Origin: Cryptomeria japonica
Taxonomy: Eukaryota > Streptophyta > Pinopsida > Cupressales > Cupressaceae
Assembly: GCF_030272615.1 (NCBI RefSeq)
Contig: NC_081414.1
Span: 307,561,164-307,625,163 of the forward strand
Direction of reading: 5' to 3'
Length of the DNA stretch: 64,000 nt
Shown here: positions 12,421 to 22,792 of the stretch, one piece after another
How the letters are laid out: each line of letters opens with the position of its first letter
Position numbering within the stretch: position 1 is the first letter of the stretch
Position numbers and translations under genes: made by a program
The notes under the pieces: model-generated
Told to the model about the DNA's origin: nothing
Seen by the model: the letters and a program-made list of their open reading frames with translations, nothing else
The model's database searches: none

Positions 12421-13226
12421 TTCACATGCCAAACATACTCACACTAGTTTAACCAAAAATATTAATTCTACTACCAGTAAAACCTTATCTATAATTGCTA
12501 ATGGTTCCACACAGCATGATCAAGACAAGATTAGTCATGCAGCATGCACTATATAATGACAATGAACATAACAAAACAAAAGAAAACCTTAAAAATGGAT
12601 GTCGACTACCTTGCAACTTTTAAAACTTGAGACCATGTAGTGACTGAGTTTTCTTGATGTTTCTAGCATGAAGGCTAATGGTATAACTCGAATATTGTAA
12701 GTTACTCGGCACTTCAACCTTTTTATGCCCAGTATCTTTTTGGACCATTTAGAGGTAAAATTGGAATACAAACACTTATATTTGTAGCCAATTTCATATC
12801 ACATTCGTAAAGGAATACTCCATGCATGCAGGAAAAAGCATGTTTTCCCTCCCGTCATAATATCACATAATTTATTTTGTACTTGAATGACATACTTGTT
12901 TGCCTAGAGATGAAACATGAAAAGTTCAATTGGATTTTCACAATCGTCATTTTGCTCAAATAAGACAACCAAAATTTGAACCTTCAAAAAGGAAGTTAAT
13001 GTTTTCAAATTTCCATCGACTCTTGCAATTTAAAGCCTTTGGGTGATTTATTGCTGCTTGTGAGCACCTACGATTGCCTGCATGCAGCCAAGGGATGTTC
13101 CATCTGCCCCGACTTCCTTGTGTGTATGTCATAGACACTCTTTGGCAACTCACGAGGAGCTCCCATCACCGCTCCTGCTCCCAGCCTAATTAAAGTTTGG
13201 GATCCAATATAGTCAAAGCCGACAAC
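12421..13226. other. Spacer, no gene recognised
   Basis: Short frames on both strands (12314-12556, 12589-12771, 12956-13153) show no family resemblance. This side should contain the 3' flank of the hAT pseudogene that ends at 13227, but I could not place its terminal inverted repeat. Confidence 0.4.
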
Positions 13227-13532
13227 TTATCTTGAAACCAGTGATTTGCGAACATAACATCCAGCCATATAACTAAAAGTGTGCTCGAGTTTGGACTCCT
13301 TAAATGCAATATGTTGGGAAGTGGAAGCATTCAACTTCGTATGCTTTGGCTCTATATCCCACAACTCCATCTTTCCTTCCTTGTAGTCATGTTGTTTATG
13401 TGAAAGGAAACACAAGTTGGAATGCACATATACTAAGTGCTCCGCTCTTTTTGAGTACAATTTATTGTGATTTACTGAGTGGATGAAAGAATATGTGCTC
13501 CAATTCCTCTTAGATGCAAATGAACTAGAAAC
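13227..13532 (-). pseudogene. hAT transposase, last exon (dimerisation domain)
   Basis: Directly after a clean 3' splice site on the minus strand (CTTCATAG at 13540-13533) the frame reads VSSSFASKRNWSTYSFIHS, then SKRAEHLVYVHSNL. This is the hAT C-terminal dimerisation signature, comparable to SSSNCERNWS..I in the copy at 58021-59488. The frame then stays open to a stop at 13227. The matching upstream exon ends at 22125 on the far side of copia element 2, so the two parts belong to one pseudogene. The splice joint keeps phase. An ordinary host-domesticated gene is possible but unlikely given the stops in the upstream exons. Confidence 0.85.
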
Positions 13533-13604
13533 CTATGAAGAAAAGTAAACAGTTAAAGTTATACATTATAAAAATAAAATTTAAAAAAGCAAAAAGCTAT
13601 AGAT

Positions 13605-13609
13605 GAAAT
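13605..13609 (+). repeat. Target-site duplication of element 2 (left copy)
   Basis: GAAAT precedes the left LTR and AAAAT follows the right LTR at 22083-22087. Four of five bases match. Five-base duplications are usual for copia integration, and the one mismatch fits the age implied by LTR divergence. Confidence 0.6.
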
Positions 13610-15126
13610 TGTTGGCAATTTGGCATTAAGTTGTCATTGATGTCAACTGGTTTGGCAAGGTCACCGGTAAGTAAGAAGGGGTGACTGATATGATGGCAAT
13701 ACACATGAGAGTGAGCAGACAAAAGGAAGGCTACCGATACACATGACTTGGGTCATCTATCGGTAAAGAAGGCTTACCGGTAAGGCATAAACTTGGATGA
13801 AGGTTGTTTGTGTTATGAAGGCACAACAACCGGTGAACAAAATAGAAAGGATGGTTGATGATCATACCGATCAGATAAGCTAAACCGGTAGTCAACCTTG
13901 GTCGACAAGTATGTCAAACCGACATAGGAATCCACGCAAAGGTGGATGTCGACAAGCATGACAGCTAGATGCTAGGTGGAGGTATTGCACAAGTCGGTGG
14001 AGTGTGCATCGATGTAACAAATCTGCAAGCAGGTCGGCTTTAATGAGGAACTCGCAAGTCACGGAGGATGCCAGAAGATTGCGGCTCGAGGAAGGCAAGC
14101 TGGAAAAGCAATCACACTGATCTTGCAAGAAGGTTTGATCTTCATACCTGTTAGGTGAAGGAAACAACAAAGCCCTTAATGGCGAGTGACAAAGAAAAGC
14201 AAAAAAGCATGGTGCAGATCTCCAAATTTAGAAAACGCAAATTGGAATGCGAAGTTATGCTGGTGATTGAACGTTGTCATAAAGATCATATCCCTGAAAA
14301 GCAGATCGAATCAAAGGGGATTCGGATTGAGTTGGAAAAGAAAAACCTAACACAACAGTGTTTGAATGCATTCTTGGCGGGAATCCATGATTATAGATAT
14401 AAAAGCTCGAAACAGAAAAGATTGATGCTTGAGAAGGAAAAGAAGATTGAAGAGAGCTTGAGTGCAAAGAAGAAACATCTCCCTTAGAATTTATTCTAAG
14501 TAAGTTGCAGAGTGAGTCAACAAGCAAACCGATGAGAGGGTTTGGTTGGCAGTGATTGAGTACCGGTATAACTATAGCAGGGTCAACAGTTGAGCAAACC
14601 GGTAAGGTGTAGTTGAAGAAGGTGGCATCCAAGTGTGACATAGTGAGTTGTGAGACTATGAGAGTGAGAGAGAAGAGAAGCCAAGAATCAGAGAGAGTGA
14701 TCTCATAACTAGCAAGGATCTATTTGACCAAAGAATTGCAGAATCCATTTGCAACAAGAAGCCATAACTGCATCTAAATTATATTTCAATATACATCACC
14801 AAGTATGAGCTTGGTGCAGGGGTTGGTGCTCCTTGGGTTGGTGCCCTAAAGCCTTGTAATTCAATGTTTCACTTGTGAGGCTAGATTGGAGCAGTAGTCT
14901 CCAGTAGCATTTCTCACCGGGGTTTTTCCCATATTGGGTTTTCCTCGTACATCTGGTGTTGTGGGCTGCATTTGTGTGATTGTCTTCTTTGGTCTCATCA
15001 TTGGCTTTACTGATTTAATTGTTTAGTACTTAAGATAACAACCGGTATTCTGAAGTTGCCTTAGAATAGAAAAGAGTTTAAGAACCACTAATTCACCCCC
15101 CTCTCAGTGGTACTCTGTGTTCAACA
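13610..15126 (+). repeat. 5' LTR of element 2
   Basis: The limits are TGTTGGCA at the left and TTCAACA at the right, directly before the PBS. TATAAAAG at 14398-14405 is the best TATA-box candidate. It would place U3 at about 820 bases and leave about 700 for R and U5. The U5 end (from about 14815) is shared with element 1. It contains a 110-codon ORF. Confidence 0.93.
14155..14487 (+). CDS. 110-codon ORF inside the 5' LTR, function unknown
   Basis: The frame opens at ATG 14155, with a second in-frame ATG at 14179 in good plant context (AATGGCG). The product is short, very basic and helix-prone: K/E-rich ends, an EVMLVIERCHKDHIPEKQ centre and a C-terminal KEKKIEESLSAKKKHLP. The right LTR keeps the same frame at 21123-21455 at full length, with about eight amino acid changes. 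I recognise no family. The candidate TATA box at 14398 lies within it, so it could be chance open sequence in a U3 region, a captured host exon, or a real small protein. Mostly replacement changes between the two copies argue against strong purifying selection since insertion. Confidence 0.35.
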   Translation: MKETTKPLMASDKEKQKSMVQISKFRKRKLECEVMLVIERCHKDHIPEKQIESKGIRIELEKKNLTQQCLNAFLAGIHDYRYKSSKQKRLMLEKEKKIEESLSAKKKHLP

Positions 15127-15128
15127 AT

Positions 15129-15140
15129 TGGTATCAGAGC
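15129..15140 (+). other. Primer-binding site of element 2
   Basis: TGGTATCAGAGC lies two bases after the LTR end. It is the usual plant copia site complementary to the 3' end of initiator tRNA-Met. Confidence 0.95.
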
Positions 15141-15192
15141 CTAGGTTCCCGGTTATTTATAAACCTTGGGTAGATTCTGGACTTAGAACACA

Positions 15193-15984
15193 ATGGCAAG
15201 AAATGAGTCCCCGTGTTTGATGGATCCAACTATGCCTTTTGGAGCAGAAGAATGGAGACCTATATTTCCTCCCTTGGTTTTGATGTGTGGATGTCTATCA
15301 AGAGTGGGTATGTTGTCCCTAGTGTTCCTCCCACTGATCTGGATGCCAAGAAGGAGTATGAGAACAATGCAAAGGCCAAACATGCTATTTTGAACGGGAT
15401 GTCTGATAATGAGTTTGTCAAGGTCATGCACTGTGCATCTGCCAAGGAAACCTGAGATAAAATGCAGAGATTATTTGAAGGAGATGCAAAAGTCAAAGAG
15501 GCCAAGCTGCAAGCACTAAGGGGCCAACTTGAGGGCATCAAGATGAAGGATGATGAAAAGATTGCAGACTACCTTCATAGATTTGATGAAACTGTGAATA
15601 ACATCAAAGGACTTGGAGAAGATATTGCAGATGAGATCCTTGTCAAGAAGGTACTTAGGTCCCTTACACCTAAGTATGATACAAAGGTGTCTGCCATAGA
15701 AGAAGCCAAGGATCTGAAGATCTTTTCAATGGATGAACTATTTGGCTCTCTAACAGCCTATGAGATGAGAACGGTGGTGATGCTTCCTTAAGGAAAGAAG
15801 AAACATTCAACACCACTCAAAAGGGCAAAGAAGTAGTTGCTCATAAAGGATCCAGTGAAGACTCTGATGCAGAGGTAGCAGACTTTGTCAGAAAGCTTAA
15901 AAGACGATCCGGCAAGTATAAAGGAAAGCTACCACTCAAATGTTTCAACTGTGGTAAGGTTGGACACTTTGCTGCAAAATGTTC
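15193..15984 (+). pseudogene. gag N-terminal part (element 2), with zinc knuckle
   Basis: The first ATG at 15193 starts a frame that shifts within about 15 bases. The real copia Gag frame then reads FDGSNYAFWSRRMETYI and continues through the UBN2-like region (LNGMSDNEFVKVMHC, LRGQLEGIKMKDDEKIADYL, LVKKVLRSLTPKYD). A TGA at about 15452 replaces the Trp expected after ET in this block. A frame change follows AYEMRT near 15770. The nucleocapsid knuckle CFNCGKVGHFAAKC at 15941-15982 fits CX2CX4HX4C exactly. The native Gag would package element RNA. This copy cannot make it in one piece. Confidence 0.88.
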
Positions 15985-16730
15985 TTACAATGAAACTGGT
16001 GGAAATGAGTCGAGAAATTAGCAAATCTGTTGGCAAAGACAAAGAAAGAAATGTCTACCGACAAGGAAGAAGAGGCTACCTGAAGCAGAACAGCCTCTAT
16101 ACTATTGAGGATGATGAAACAGATGAAAGAAGTGCATCAGAAGATGACTACCATGAGAATGACAGAAAAGTTAATTTCTTTATGGCACTTGATGAACCAG
16201 TTGGTGAAGATAAGGAAGAAGAGGATATTAAGGCTGAAGTGGATTTAGAAGGAGAGCTTATAAGTGCTCTTGAGGAACTGAGTAAAACAAGAAAAGAACT
16301 CAAGAAAGGTCAAGCATCAGTAGATGAACAAGGTCTCTTGAAGCAATCCTTGGATGAGTCCAGTCAAGTCATATCTGACTTGAAATTACAGCTGGAAGAA
16401 ACCAAGAGGATATGTGAAGTTACATCCTCTGATCTAATGAAGAAGGAAAAGGAGCTACAAGATTTGGAAGCTGAAATAGTGAAGCTCAGAAAGGAGTTTG
16501 ATGAAAGTAGGGAAGAAATAAAAGTGAGGAGCAAATATGAAGGCAACACCGAAGCCTTAGATAAGATGTTGAGCAAACAAAAGCAATCCAAAGATACCGA
16601 TGGCTTAGGCTTTGAAGAAGGTCAAAGTTCAAACATCAAAGACACATCCGACAAAGAAATAAAGTTCACCTCTTCAAAAGAAGATGAAGAAAAGAAGATA
16701 TTCATTCACTGTAGGCAAGGATACCGGTAA
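15985..16730 (+). pseudogene. Acidic coiled-coil region between gag knuckle and pol
   Basis: After another frame change near 16010 an open frame runs to 16730. It starts with SLYTIEDDETDE and continues as a charged heptad-like region (ELISALEELSKTRKELKKG; LKLQLEETKRICEV; LQDLEAEIVKLRKEF). Coiled-coil inserts between Gag and protease are known in long plant copia lineages. The likely role is assembly, by inference. It has no internal stop, unlike the flanking domains. Confidence 0.7.
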
Positions 16731-17260
16731 AAAGACATATGCAGATGCTATTGGAAATCGCCAAACAAACCGGCATACAGAAGCAATGAATCGGAGGCCA
16801 CACTCATTGTACCGACATGTAGATCCAAGGAGAAATGCAAGGGTTGACCATGAAGGATTCATCAGAGTCAACGACATGAATAGAAGACCCCCGATGAGGC
16901 AGTCCTTTGCAGGACCAAGGCAACCTAACCGGTATGTTTCTAACTTTCATGGTTACTGTTACCGGTGTAACAAATTTGGGCATAGAACCGCTGACTGTAG
17001 ATTAACCAATAAGCCCTCTATGAGTTTTGAAAGTAGAAATCCATTTAATGCACTCTGGGATATGAATGTTGTCTATTATCAGTGCAATGGATGTGGTCAT
17101 AAGAGTTTTTGAATGTAGGAAGAATAAACCGGTGCCCTACAATAATTTTAAGGATTTATCTTTAAATGAAAATGTGAAATGCTATAACTCTCAAGAGTTT
17201 GGACACATAGCAAGGTTTTGTAAAAACAGGAAGATCAAGCTGAAGAAGACAAGACCTGAT
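16684..17260 (+). pseudogene. Basic linker with further zinc knuckles (element 2)
   Basis: A frame rich in Arg and Asn (RHVDPRRNARVDHEG, NRRPPMRQSFAGPRQPNR) leads to CYRCNKFGHRTADC at 16957-16998, a perfect CX2CX4HX4C. Then come a damaged knuckle near 17085 (CNGCGHKS followed by a frame change) and CYNSQEFGHIARFC at 17180-17221, where the second Cys reads Ser. With the first one at 15941 this gives four knuckle units, an unusually large set. Confidence 0.8.
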
Positions 17261-17401
17261 CAAGAACCAGTAGTTGAACCTGAGCACAAAATAGCAACTG
17301 ACAAGAAGAAGGAAACCAAACCAGTATGGCTTGAGAAAGAAAAAGAAAAGGCAGAATCAAGTCTAATAGTGCAAACTGCCTTACATGCTGAAAGGAAAAA
17401 T

Positions 17402-17760
17402 CTATGGGTTGTAGATAGTGGTTGTTCCAACCACATGACTGGTGACAAAAAGAAATTCATCAAACTTGAAGACTGGAATGGTGGTTCAGTAAGATTCGGA
17501 GACAACTCATCCATCAAGATAAAGGGAAAAGGTACTCTTAGTATTGATGGAAAGTTGAAGGCACATGATGTATATTATGTGGAAGGCTTAAAGCACAATC
17601 TGCTAAGTGTGAGTTAGATGTGTGACAAAGGTTATAAATTCACCTTTGACTCAACCGGTTGCCAAATAAAGAAAGATAGTACCGATCAAGTTGTGGCAGA
17701 AGGAAAAAGAACAGATGGCAATGTTTACAATCTGAAGGATGCTATGAGTCCCAATGCATG
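17402..17760 (+). pseudogene. Copia aspartic protease (element 2)
   Basis: LWVVDSGCSNHMTG holds the DSG catalytic triplet at 17414-17422. It is followed by VRFGDNSSIKIKGKGTL, VYYVEGLKHNLLSVS and the frame beyond a TAG at 17615-17617, where copia proteases normally have Gln before MCDKG. The family cleaves the Gag-Pol polyprotein. The active-site triplet itself is intact. Confidence 0.9.
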
Positions 17761-18669
17761 TTAGGACAGGTTGATGAAAGCTCGCTGTGGCACCGAAGAT
17801 TAGGCCACATAAACTTTGATAACTTAGTTGCAATGAGCAGAAAGGGGTGTGTGAGGAATATTCCACCCATCATCAAATGGGTAAGCACATTTTGTGATGA
17901 ATGTGTGAAAGGAAAGCAAACTTAGATGAGCTTCAGGACAAAAGAGCACAACACCTCAACACCACTTGAAATTGTGCATACAGATCTGTGTGGTCCAACT
18001 AGGACAAGAGCTCTTGCAGGTGAAAGATATTTTATGCTCTTTATTGATGATTACTCAAGAATGCCATGGGTCACCTTCTTGCAAGACAAGTCACAAGCAT
18101 TTGACCGATTCAAAATCTTCAGGAAGATGGTGGAGAAAGAAAGTGGGTGCAACTTAAAATGCCTAAGATCAGACCGGGGTGGAGAGTTTACATCAAATGA
18201 ATTTGAAGATTATTGTGAGAAACATGGAATTAGAAGGCAATACTTAGCCCCTAGGACACCACAACAAAATGGTGTGGTAGAAAGAAAGAACAAGATAGTT
18301 AAGGAGATGGCCAGAAGCATGTTAAATGAGGCCAGTCTGCCAGACACATATTGGAAGGAAGTTGTTCATACTGCTACATATACTATGAACCGGGTTCAAT
18401 TAAGAACAAACAACAGAAAGACACCTTATGAGTTGTGGTATGACCGGAAGCCATCAGTCAAATATTTCAAAGTATTTGAAAGTAAGTCTTTTATCAAAAG
18501 AGATATGGATGGTCTAGGTAGTTTTGACTCCAGGAATGATGAAGGAATCTTCCTTGGTTACTCATCTAACAACAAGGCCTACAAATACTACAACAAAAGA
18601 CTAAGAAGAGTCATTGAGAGTGTGCATGTAAAAGTTGATGAGGACATGTACAAAGGAAGTCAACCATAG
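17761..18669 (+). pseudogene. Copia integrase (element 2)
   Basis: The zinc-binding HHCC region is visible: LWHRRLGHINFDNL, then CDECVKGKQT. The core follows with all three acidic residues kept: Asp in HTDLCGPTR, Asp in LRSDRGGEFTS near 18172 and Glu in NGVVERKN. The family-specific GSRDDEGIFLGYS-like block lies near 18530. A frameshift near 17765 separates it from protease, and TAG near 17923 and 18667 interrupt it. Both sit where a CAG or CAA codon is expected. Confidence 0.92.
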
Positions 18670-19940
18670 GTTAACCGGTATGATGATTCCGGTGATAAAG
18701 GTGAGGAAGCTCAATCAAACAATGAACCAGAAGAAGCATCCAAGAAGAATCCCTACCGGTATGTGCAGTTGAATCACCCGGAAGAGCAAATTCTGGGAAA
18801 TAGGAGTGATGGTGTGTAGACTAGAAGGAGACTTGCCCGGAATGATGAACAAGTCAACTTCTGCCTCATGACTGAAGTAGAACCTAAAACATTCAATGAA
18901 GCCAACAAAAGACAAGAATGGATGGATGCCATGGAAAAAGAACTGCAATAGATTGAGAAGAACAAGAGCTGGGAATTAATCCCTAGACCAGAAGACAAGA
19001 ACATTGTTGGCACTAAATGGGTCTACCGGAATAAGATGAATGAAGAAGACAAAATTGTTAGGCATAAAGCTAGACTAGTGTGCAAAGGATACTCTCAGGT
19101 AGAGGGAATTGACTTTGAAGAAACATTTGCACCGATAGCTAGATTAGAAGCAATTAGAATGTTTCTAGCCTTCTCTGCCTACAAGGGTTATAAAGTATAT
19201 CAAATGGATGTAAAATCTGCCTTCCTAAATGGAAATTTGGAAGAAATGTACATGGAGCAACCAGAAGGGTTTCTGCTGCATAATGATGAAAAATTTGTGT
19301 GCCGGTTGAATAAAGCTCTGTATGGTTTAAAGCAAGCTCCTAGAGCATGGTATTCAAGGTTAGATCAGTACCTAAAGGAGCAAGGTTTCAAAAAAGGGGA
19401 GTGCTGACAGCAATTTGTACATAAAAAAGGATGGAAACCACATGATCATTGTGGTTGTGTATGCCGATGACATTATCTTTGGAGGCACTAAGGACACCCT
19501 TTGCAAAGATTTTGCTGATCAAATGCAGTCAGAATTTGAGATGTCAATGCTTGGTGAATTGACATACTTCCTTGGTTTGTAGATATTACAGCAAGATAAG
19601 GGAATCTTTATCTCATAAATCAAGTATGCAAAGGAAATGTTGAAGAAATTCCAACTAGAAGATTGTAAACCAGTAAGTACCCCCATGGTGACCGGAAGTA
19701 AATTGAGTAAGAATGATGAATCACCGGTGGTGGATCAGACTTTGTATAGATCCATGATAAACAATCTATTGTATCTAACTGCTTCTAAACCGGATATAGT
19801 ATAGGCAATGTGCATGGTGGCTAGATTCCAAGCTGCACCTAAGCAGTCACATATGAATGTTGTAAGCAAAATCTTTAGGTACCTACAAGGGACACTCAGT
19901 TATGGATTGTGGTACCCTAAACAAGCGGAATTCATCTTGG
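18670..19940 (+). pseudogene. Copia reverse transcriptase (element 2)
   Basis: The domain starts near the ELQ[15 protein letters not shown] block. It continues through [58 protein letters not shown] (first catalytic Asp) and [15 protein letters not shown]. After one extra base in a G-run near 19397 comes YADD at 19460-19471. Element 1 has YVDD, the more common form. Stops near 18816, 18949, 19579, 19617 and 19803 replace Gln codons; for three of these element 1 still has CAA. Not functional. Confidence 0.93.
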
Positions 19941-20415
19941 AAGCATACACTGATGCTGATTGGGCAGGTTGCATTGATGATCGGAAGATCACAATGGTGG
20001 TGCATTCTTCCTAGGTGACCGGTTGGTCTCATGGCATAGCAAGAAGCAAGACTCAGTCTCTCTATCAACTGCTGAAGCAGAATACATTGATGATGCTACA
20101 TGCTACTCTCGGGTGCTTTGGATGAAGCAAACCCTCAAAGACATACAGGTGGACATCACTGATCCTGTTCCCATTCGGTGTGACAATTCGAGTGCAATCA
20201 ACATAGCAAAGAATCCAGTGATGCATTCCAGAACAAAGCACATTGCTAACGAGTATCATTGTCTTAGAGAGAAGGTTGAAGGACAGGAAGTACGGATGGA
20301 TTATGTCCCTACCGGAAAACAAGTAGCAGACATTTTCACCAAACCATTACCGGTAAGCACCTTTGAGTACCTCCGACACAAGTTGGGAGTTGTGTCATCT
20401 TCCTTATGCACTTAA
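19941..20415 (+). pseudogene. Copia RNase H (element 2)
   Basis: The frame reads EAYTDADWAGCIDDRK, shifts near 19995, then LVSWHSKKQDSVSLSTAEA, IRCDNSSAINIAKNPVMHS, RTKHIANEYHCLREKV and ADIFTKPLP, ending at 20415. Catalytic positions are mostly kept; ATCYSR replaces the usual AATCCSQ. It degrades the RNA of the RNA-DNA hybrid in the family. Confidence 0.93.
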
Positions 20416-20562
20416 GCAAGGAAGGGACTATATGGTTCAGGGGGAGCTCGGTATGGATCGAAGGGGGAGTGTACAGACCCTTTGTCATTGTGTCAATTGG
20501 AGAGAAATGTACCGATATGAAATGTCTTGCGATAAGTTGACATCAATGCCAAAGGGGGAGAT
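20416..20562 (+). other. Element 2 3' untranslated region with three polypurine runs
   Basis: GGGGGAG occurs near 20440, 20463 and 20553. The last, AAAGGGGGAG at 20551-20560, abuts the right LTR and is the expected plus-strand primer. The layout parallels 2281-2592 in element 1. Confidence 0.8.
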
Positions 20563-22082
20563 TGTTGGCAATTTGGCATTAAGTTGTCATTGATGTCAAC
20601 CGGTTTGGTAAGGTCACCGGTAAGTAAGAAGGGGTGACCAATATGATGGCAATACACATGAGAGTGAGCAGACAGAAGGAAGGCTACCGGTACACATGAC
20701 TTGGGTCATCTACCGGTAAAGAAGGCTTATCGGTAAGGCTTATCGGTAAGGCATAAACTGGGATGAAGGTTGTTTGTGTGTTATGAAGGCACAACAACCG
20801 ATGAACAAAACAAAAAGGATGGTTGATGATCATACCGATAAGATAAGCTAAGCCGGTAGTCAACCTTGGTCGACAAGTATGTCAAACCAACATACAAATC
20901 CACGCAAAGGTGGATGTTGACAAGCATGACAGCTAGATGCTAGGTGGAGGTATTGCACAGGTCGGTGGAGTGTGCATCGATGTAACAAATCTGCAAGCAG
21001 GTCGGCTTTAATGAGGAACCCGCAAGTCACGGAGGATGCCAGAAGATTGCGGCTTGAGGAGGGCAAGCTGGAAAAGCAATCGCACTGATCTTGCAAGAAG
21101 ATTTGATCTTCGTACCTTCTAGGTGAAGGAAACAGCAAAGCCATTAATGGCGAGTGACAAAGAAAAGCAGAAAAGCATGGTGCAGATCTCCAGATTTAGA
21201 AAACGCACATTGGAATGCGAAGTTCTGCTGGTGATTGAACGTTGTCATAAAGATCATATCCCTAAAAAGCAAATCGAATCAAAGGGTATTCGGATTGAGT
21301 TGGAAAAGAAAAACCTAACACATCAATGTTTGAATGCATTCTTGGCGGGAATCCATGATTATAGATATAAAAGCTCGAACCAAAAAAGATTGATGCTTGA
21401 GGAGGAAAAGAAGATTGAAGAGAGCTTGAGTGCAGAGAAGAAACATCTCCCTTAGAATTTATTCTAAGTAAGTTGCAAAGTGAGTCAACAAGAAAACCGG
21501 TGAGAGGGTTTAGCTGGTAGTGATTGAGTACCGGTATAACTGTAGCAGGATCAACAGTTGAGCAAATCGGTAAGGTGTAGTTGAACAAGGCGGCATCCAA
21601 GTGTGACATAGTGAGTTGTGAGAATGTGAGAGTGAGAGAGAAGAGAAGCCAAGAATCAGAGAGAGTGATCTCATAACTAGCAAGGATCTATTTGACCAAA
21701 GAGTTGCAGAATCCATTTGCAACAAGAAGCCATAACTGCATCTAAATTGTATTTCAATATACATCACCAAGTTTAAGCTTGGTGCTCCTTGGGTTGGTGC
21801 CCTAAAGCTTTGTAATTCAGTGTTTCACTTGTGAGGCTGGATTGGAGCAGTAGTCTCCAACAACATTTCTCACCGAGGTTTTTCCCATATTGGGTTTTCC
21901 CCGTACATCTGGTGTTGTGGGCTGCATTTGTGTGATTGTCTTCTTTGGTCTCATCATTGGCTTTACTGATTTAACTGTTTAGTACTTAAGATAACAATCG
22001 GTATTCTGAAGTTGCCTTAGAATAGAAAAGAGTTTAAGAACCACTGATTCACCCCCCTCTCAATGGTACTCTGTGTTCAACA
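20563..22082 (+). repeat. 3' LTR of element 2
   Basis: It matches the left LTR over its whole length. Differences are mainly transitions at ACCGGT-type sites, plus a 13-base internal duplication (AAGGCTTATCGGT) near 20725-20750. The start TGTTGGCA directly follows the polypurine tract and the end TTCAACA is at 22082. Confidence 0.95.
21123..21455 (+). CDS. 110-codon ORF inside the 3' LTR, copy of 14155-14487
   Basis: It has the same length, start and end as the left-LTR ORF. Changes include TK to AK, KFRKRK to RFRKRT, EVM to EVL, PEK to PKK, TQQ to THQ, SKQ to SNQ and EKE to EEE. All are replacements and none breaks the frame. A transcript starting in the left LTR and ending in the right LTR would not normally include this copy as its first ORF. 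Confidence 0.35.
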   Translation: MKETAKPLMASDKEKQKSMVQISRFRKRTLECEVLLVIERCHKDHIPKKQIESKGIRIELEKKNLTHQCLNAFLAGIHDYRYKSSNQKRLMLEEEKKIEESLSAEKKHLP

Positions 22083-22124
22083 AAAATGTTAAAAACATAA
22101 AAAAGAAATATTTATTAAACTTAC

Positions 22125-22792
22125 TTGTGATGAAATTTTTATTGCAAGGGGCTGCAAGTGTTGGAAGAATTAGGCATGGAAGAACCACCAACTATGAGCA
22201 TCCTTTATGAGCCTATGACGAAGAACCTCAATACTTTGACCATTTGAGTGTACAAAATCAATGAATTCACTTGTGACTATATGTCGCAACTCATCTTTAG
22301 GGATGAGTCTGTAGAATGTTGCATTATACCATTCAGCCACTCCAAAATCTCTATATGGGGGAATCCTTCTTGGTATAGAAACAATCTAACTACTTTAGAA
22401 CTTTAGAATCATTTGCAAAGGCAAGGTGCATTGGGGTGGTCATTTTGTTCCATGAAGAAACTTTCTTCAGGGTATTGCTCTTTCACATGTATGATGCACT
22501 TCATCTTCTCAAGCATTGAGTTGATGCTATCATATGTCTCTCCAATGCAAGGCCTATCCATGTCAATATAGCAAATCATGCTCATAATGGGCTAAATGAG
22601 ACTAATGAGATACTCCACACGATACCACCATGAATCGTCTAATATCCTCTGCTTAATTTTTGTTGCCTTGTTAGTGTTGCTTTGCCTCCATATAGAACAA
22701 TTTTGGCTAATCACCATGGTAGAAAGTGCCTCTCAAACTTACACAAGTTGTCTCAAGAAGATTGTGTTAAAAGCGAAACAAGTCTTTACAAC
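22125..22792 (-). pseudogene. hAT transposase, middle exon
   Basis: After the acceptor at 22794-22793 the minus strand reads VVKTCFAFNTIFLRQLV, then EALSTMVISQNCSIWRQS, RILDDSWWYRVEYLISLI and, at the end, FQHLQPLAIKISSQ. This is the catalytic-core to C-terminal part of DUF659-type hAT transposases. Stops interrupt it, for example two at LV-stop-V-stop-EAL, one at LI-stop-PIM and two near 22390. It ends in a consensus donor at 22124. The next exon is 13227-13532, beyond the copia insertion. Confidence 0.85.

Larger units (their letters stand above)
13610..22082 (+). mobile_element. Ty1/copia retrotransposon, nearly complete (element 2, 8473 bp)
   Basis: The two LTRs of 1517 and 1520 bases begin TGTTGGCAATTTGG and end GTTCAACA. 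Between them lie a PBS, gag, protease, integrase, RT and RNase H in copia order, and a polypurine tract. By eye I count about 30 substitutions in the first 560 aligned LTR bases, nearly all transitions, so insertion is not recent. ACCGGT and its decay forms (ATCGGT, ACCGAT, ACTGGT) occur throughout the LTRs and coding region at striking density. The coding region carries frameshifts and about nine premature stops, mostly TAG, so the copy is inactive. The element sits in a hAT intron. Confidence 0.95.
13533..22124 (-). other. hAT intron enlarged by the copia insertion
   Basis: The minus strand has a consensus donor (CACAA then GTAAGT) at 22124 and a TTTTCTTCATAG acceptor at 13533. Removing element 2 and one target copy leaves about 114 bases, close to the 107-base neighbouring intron (22793-22899). 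Retroelement insertion into a short intron is the simplest reading. Confidence 0.8.

Noticed and set aside
16364-16591. Minus-strand ORF in element 2
   Set aside because: It is the antisense of the acidic coiled-coil region and is Ser-rich only for that reason.
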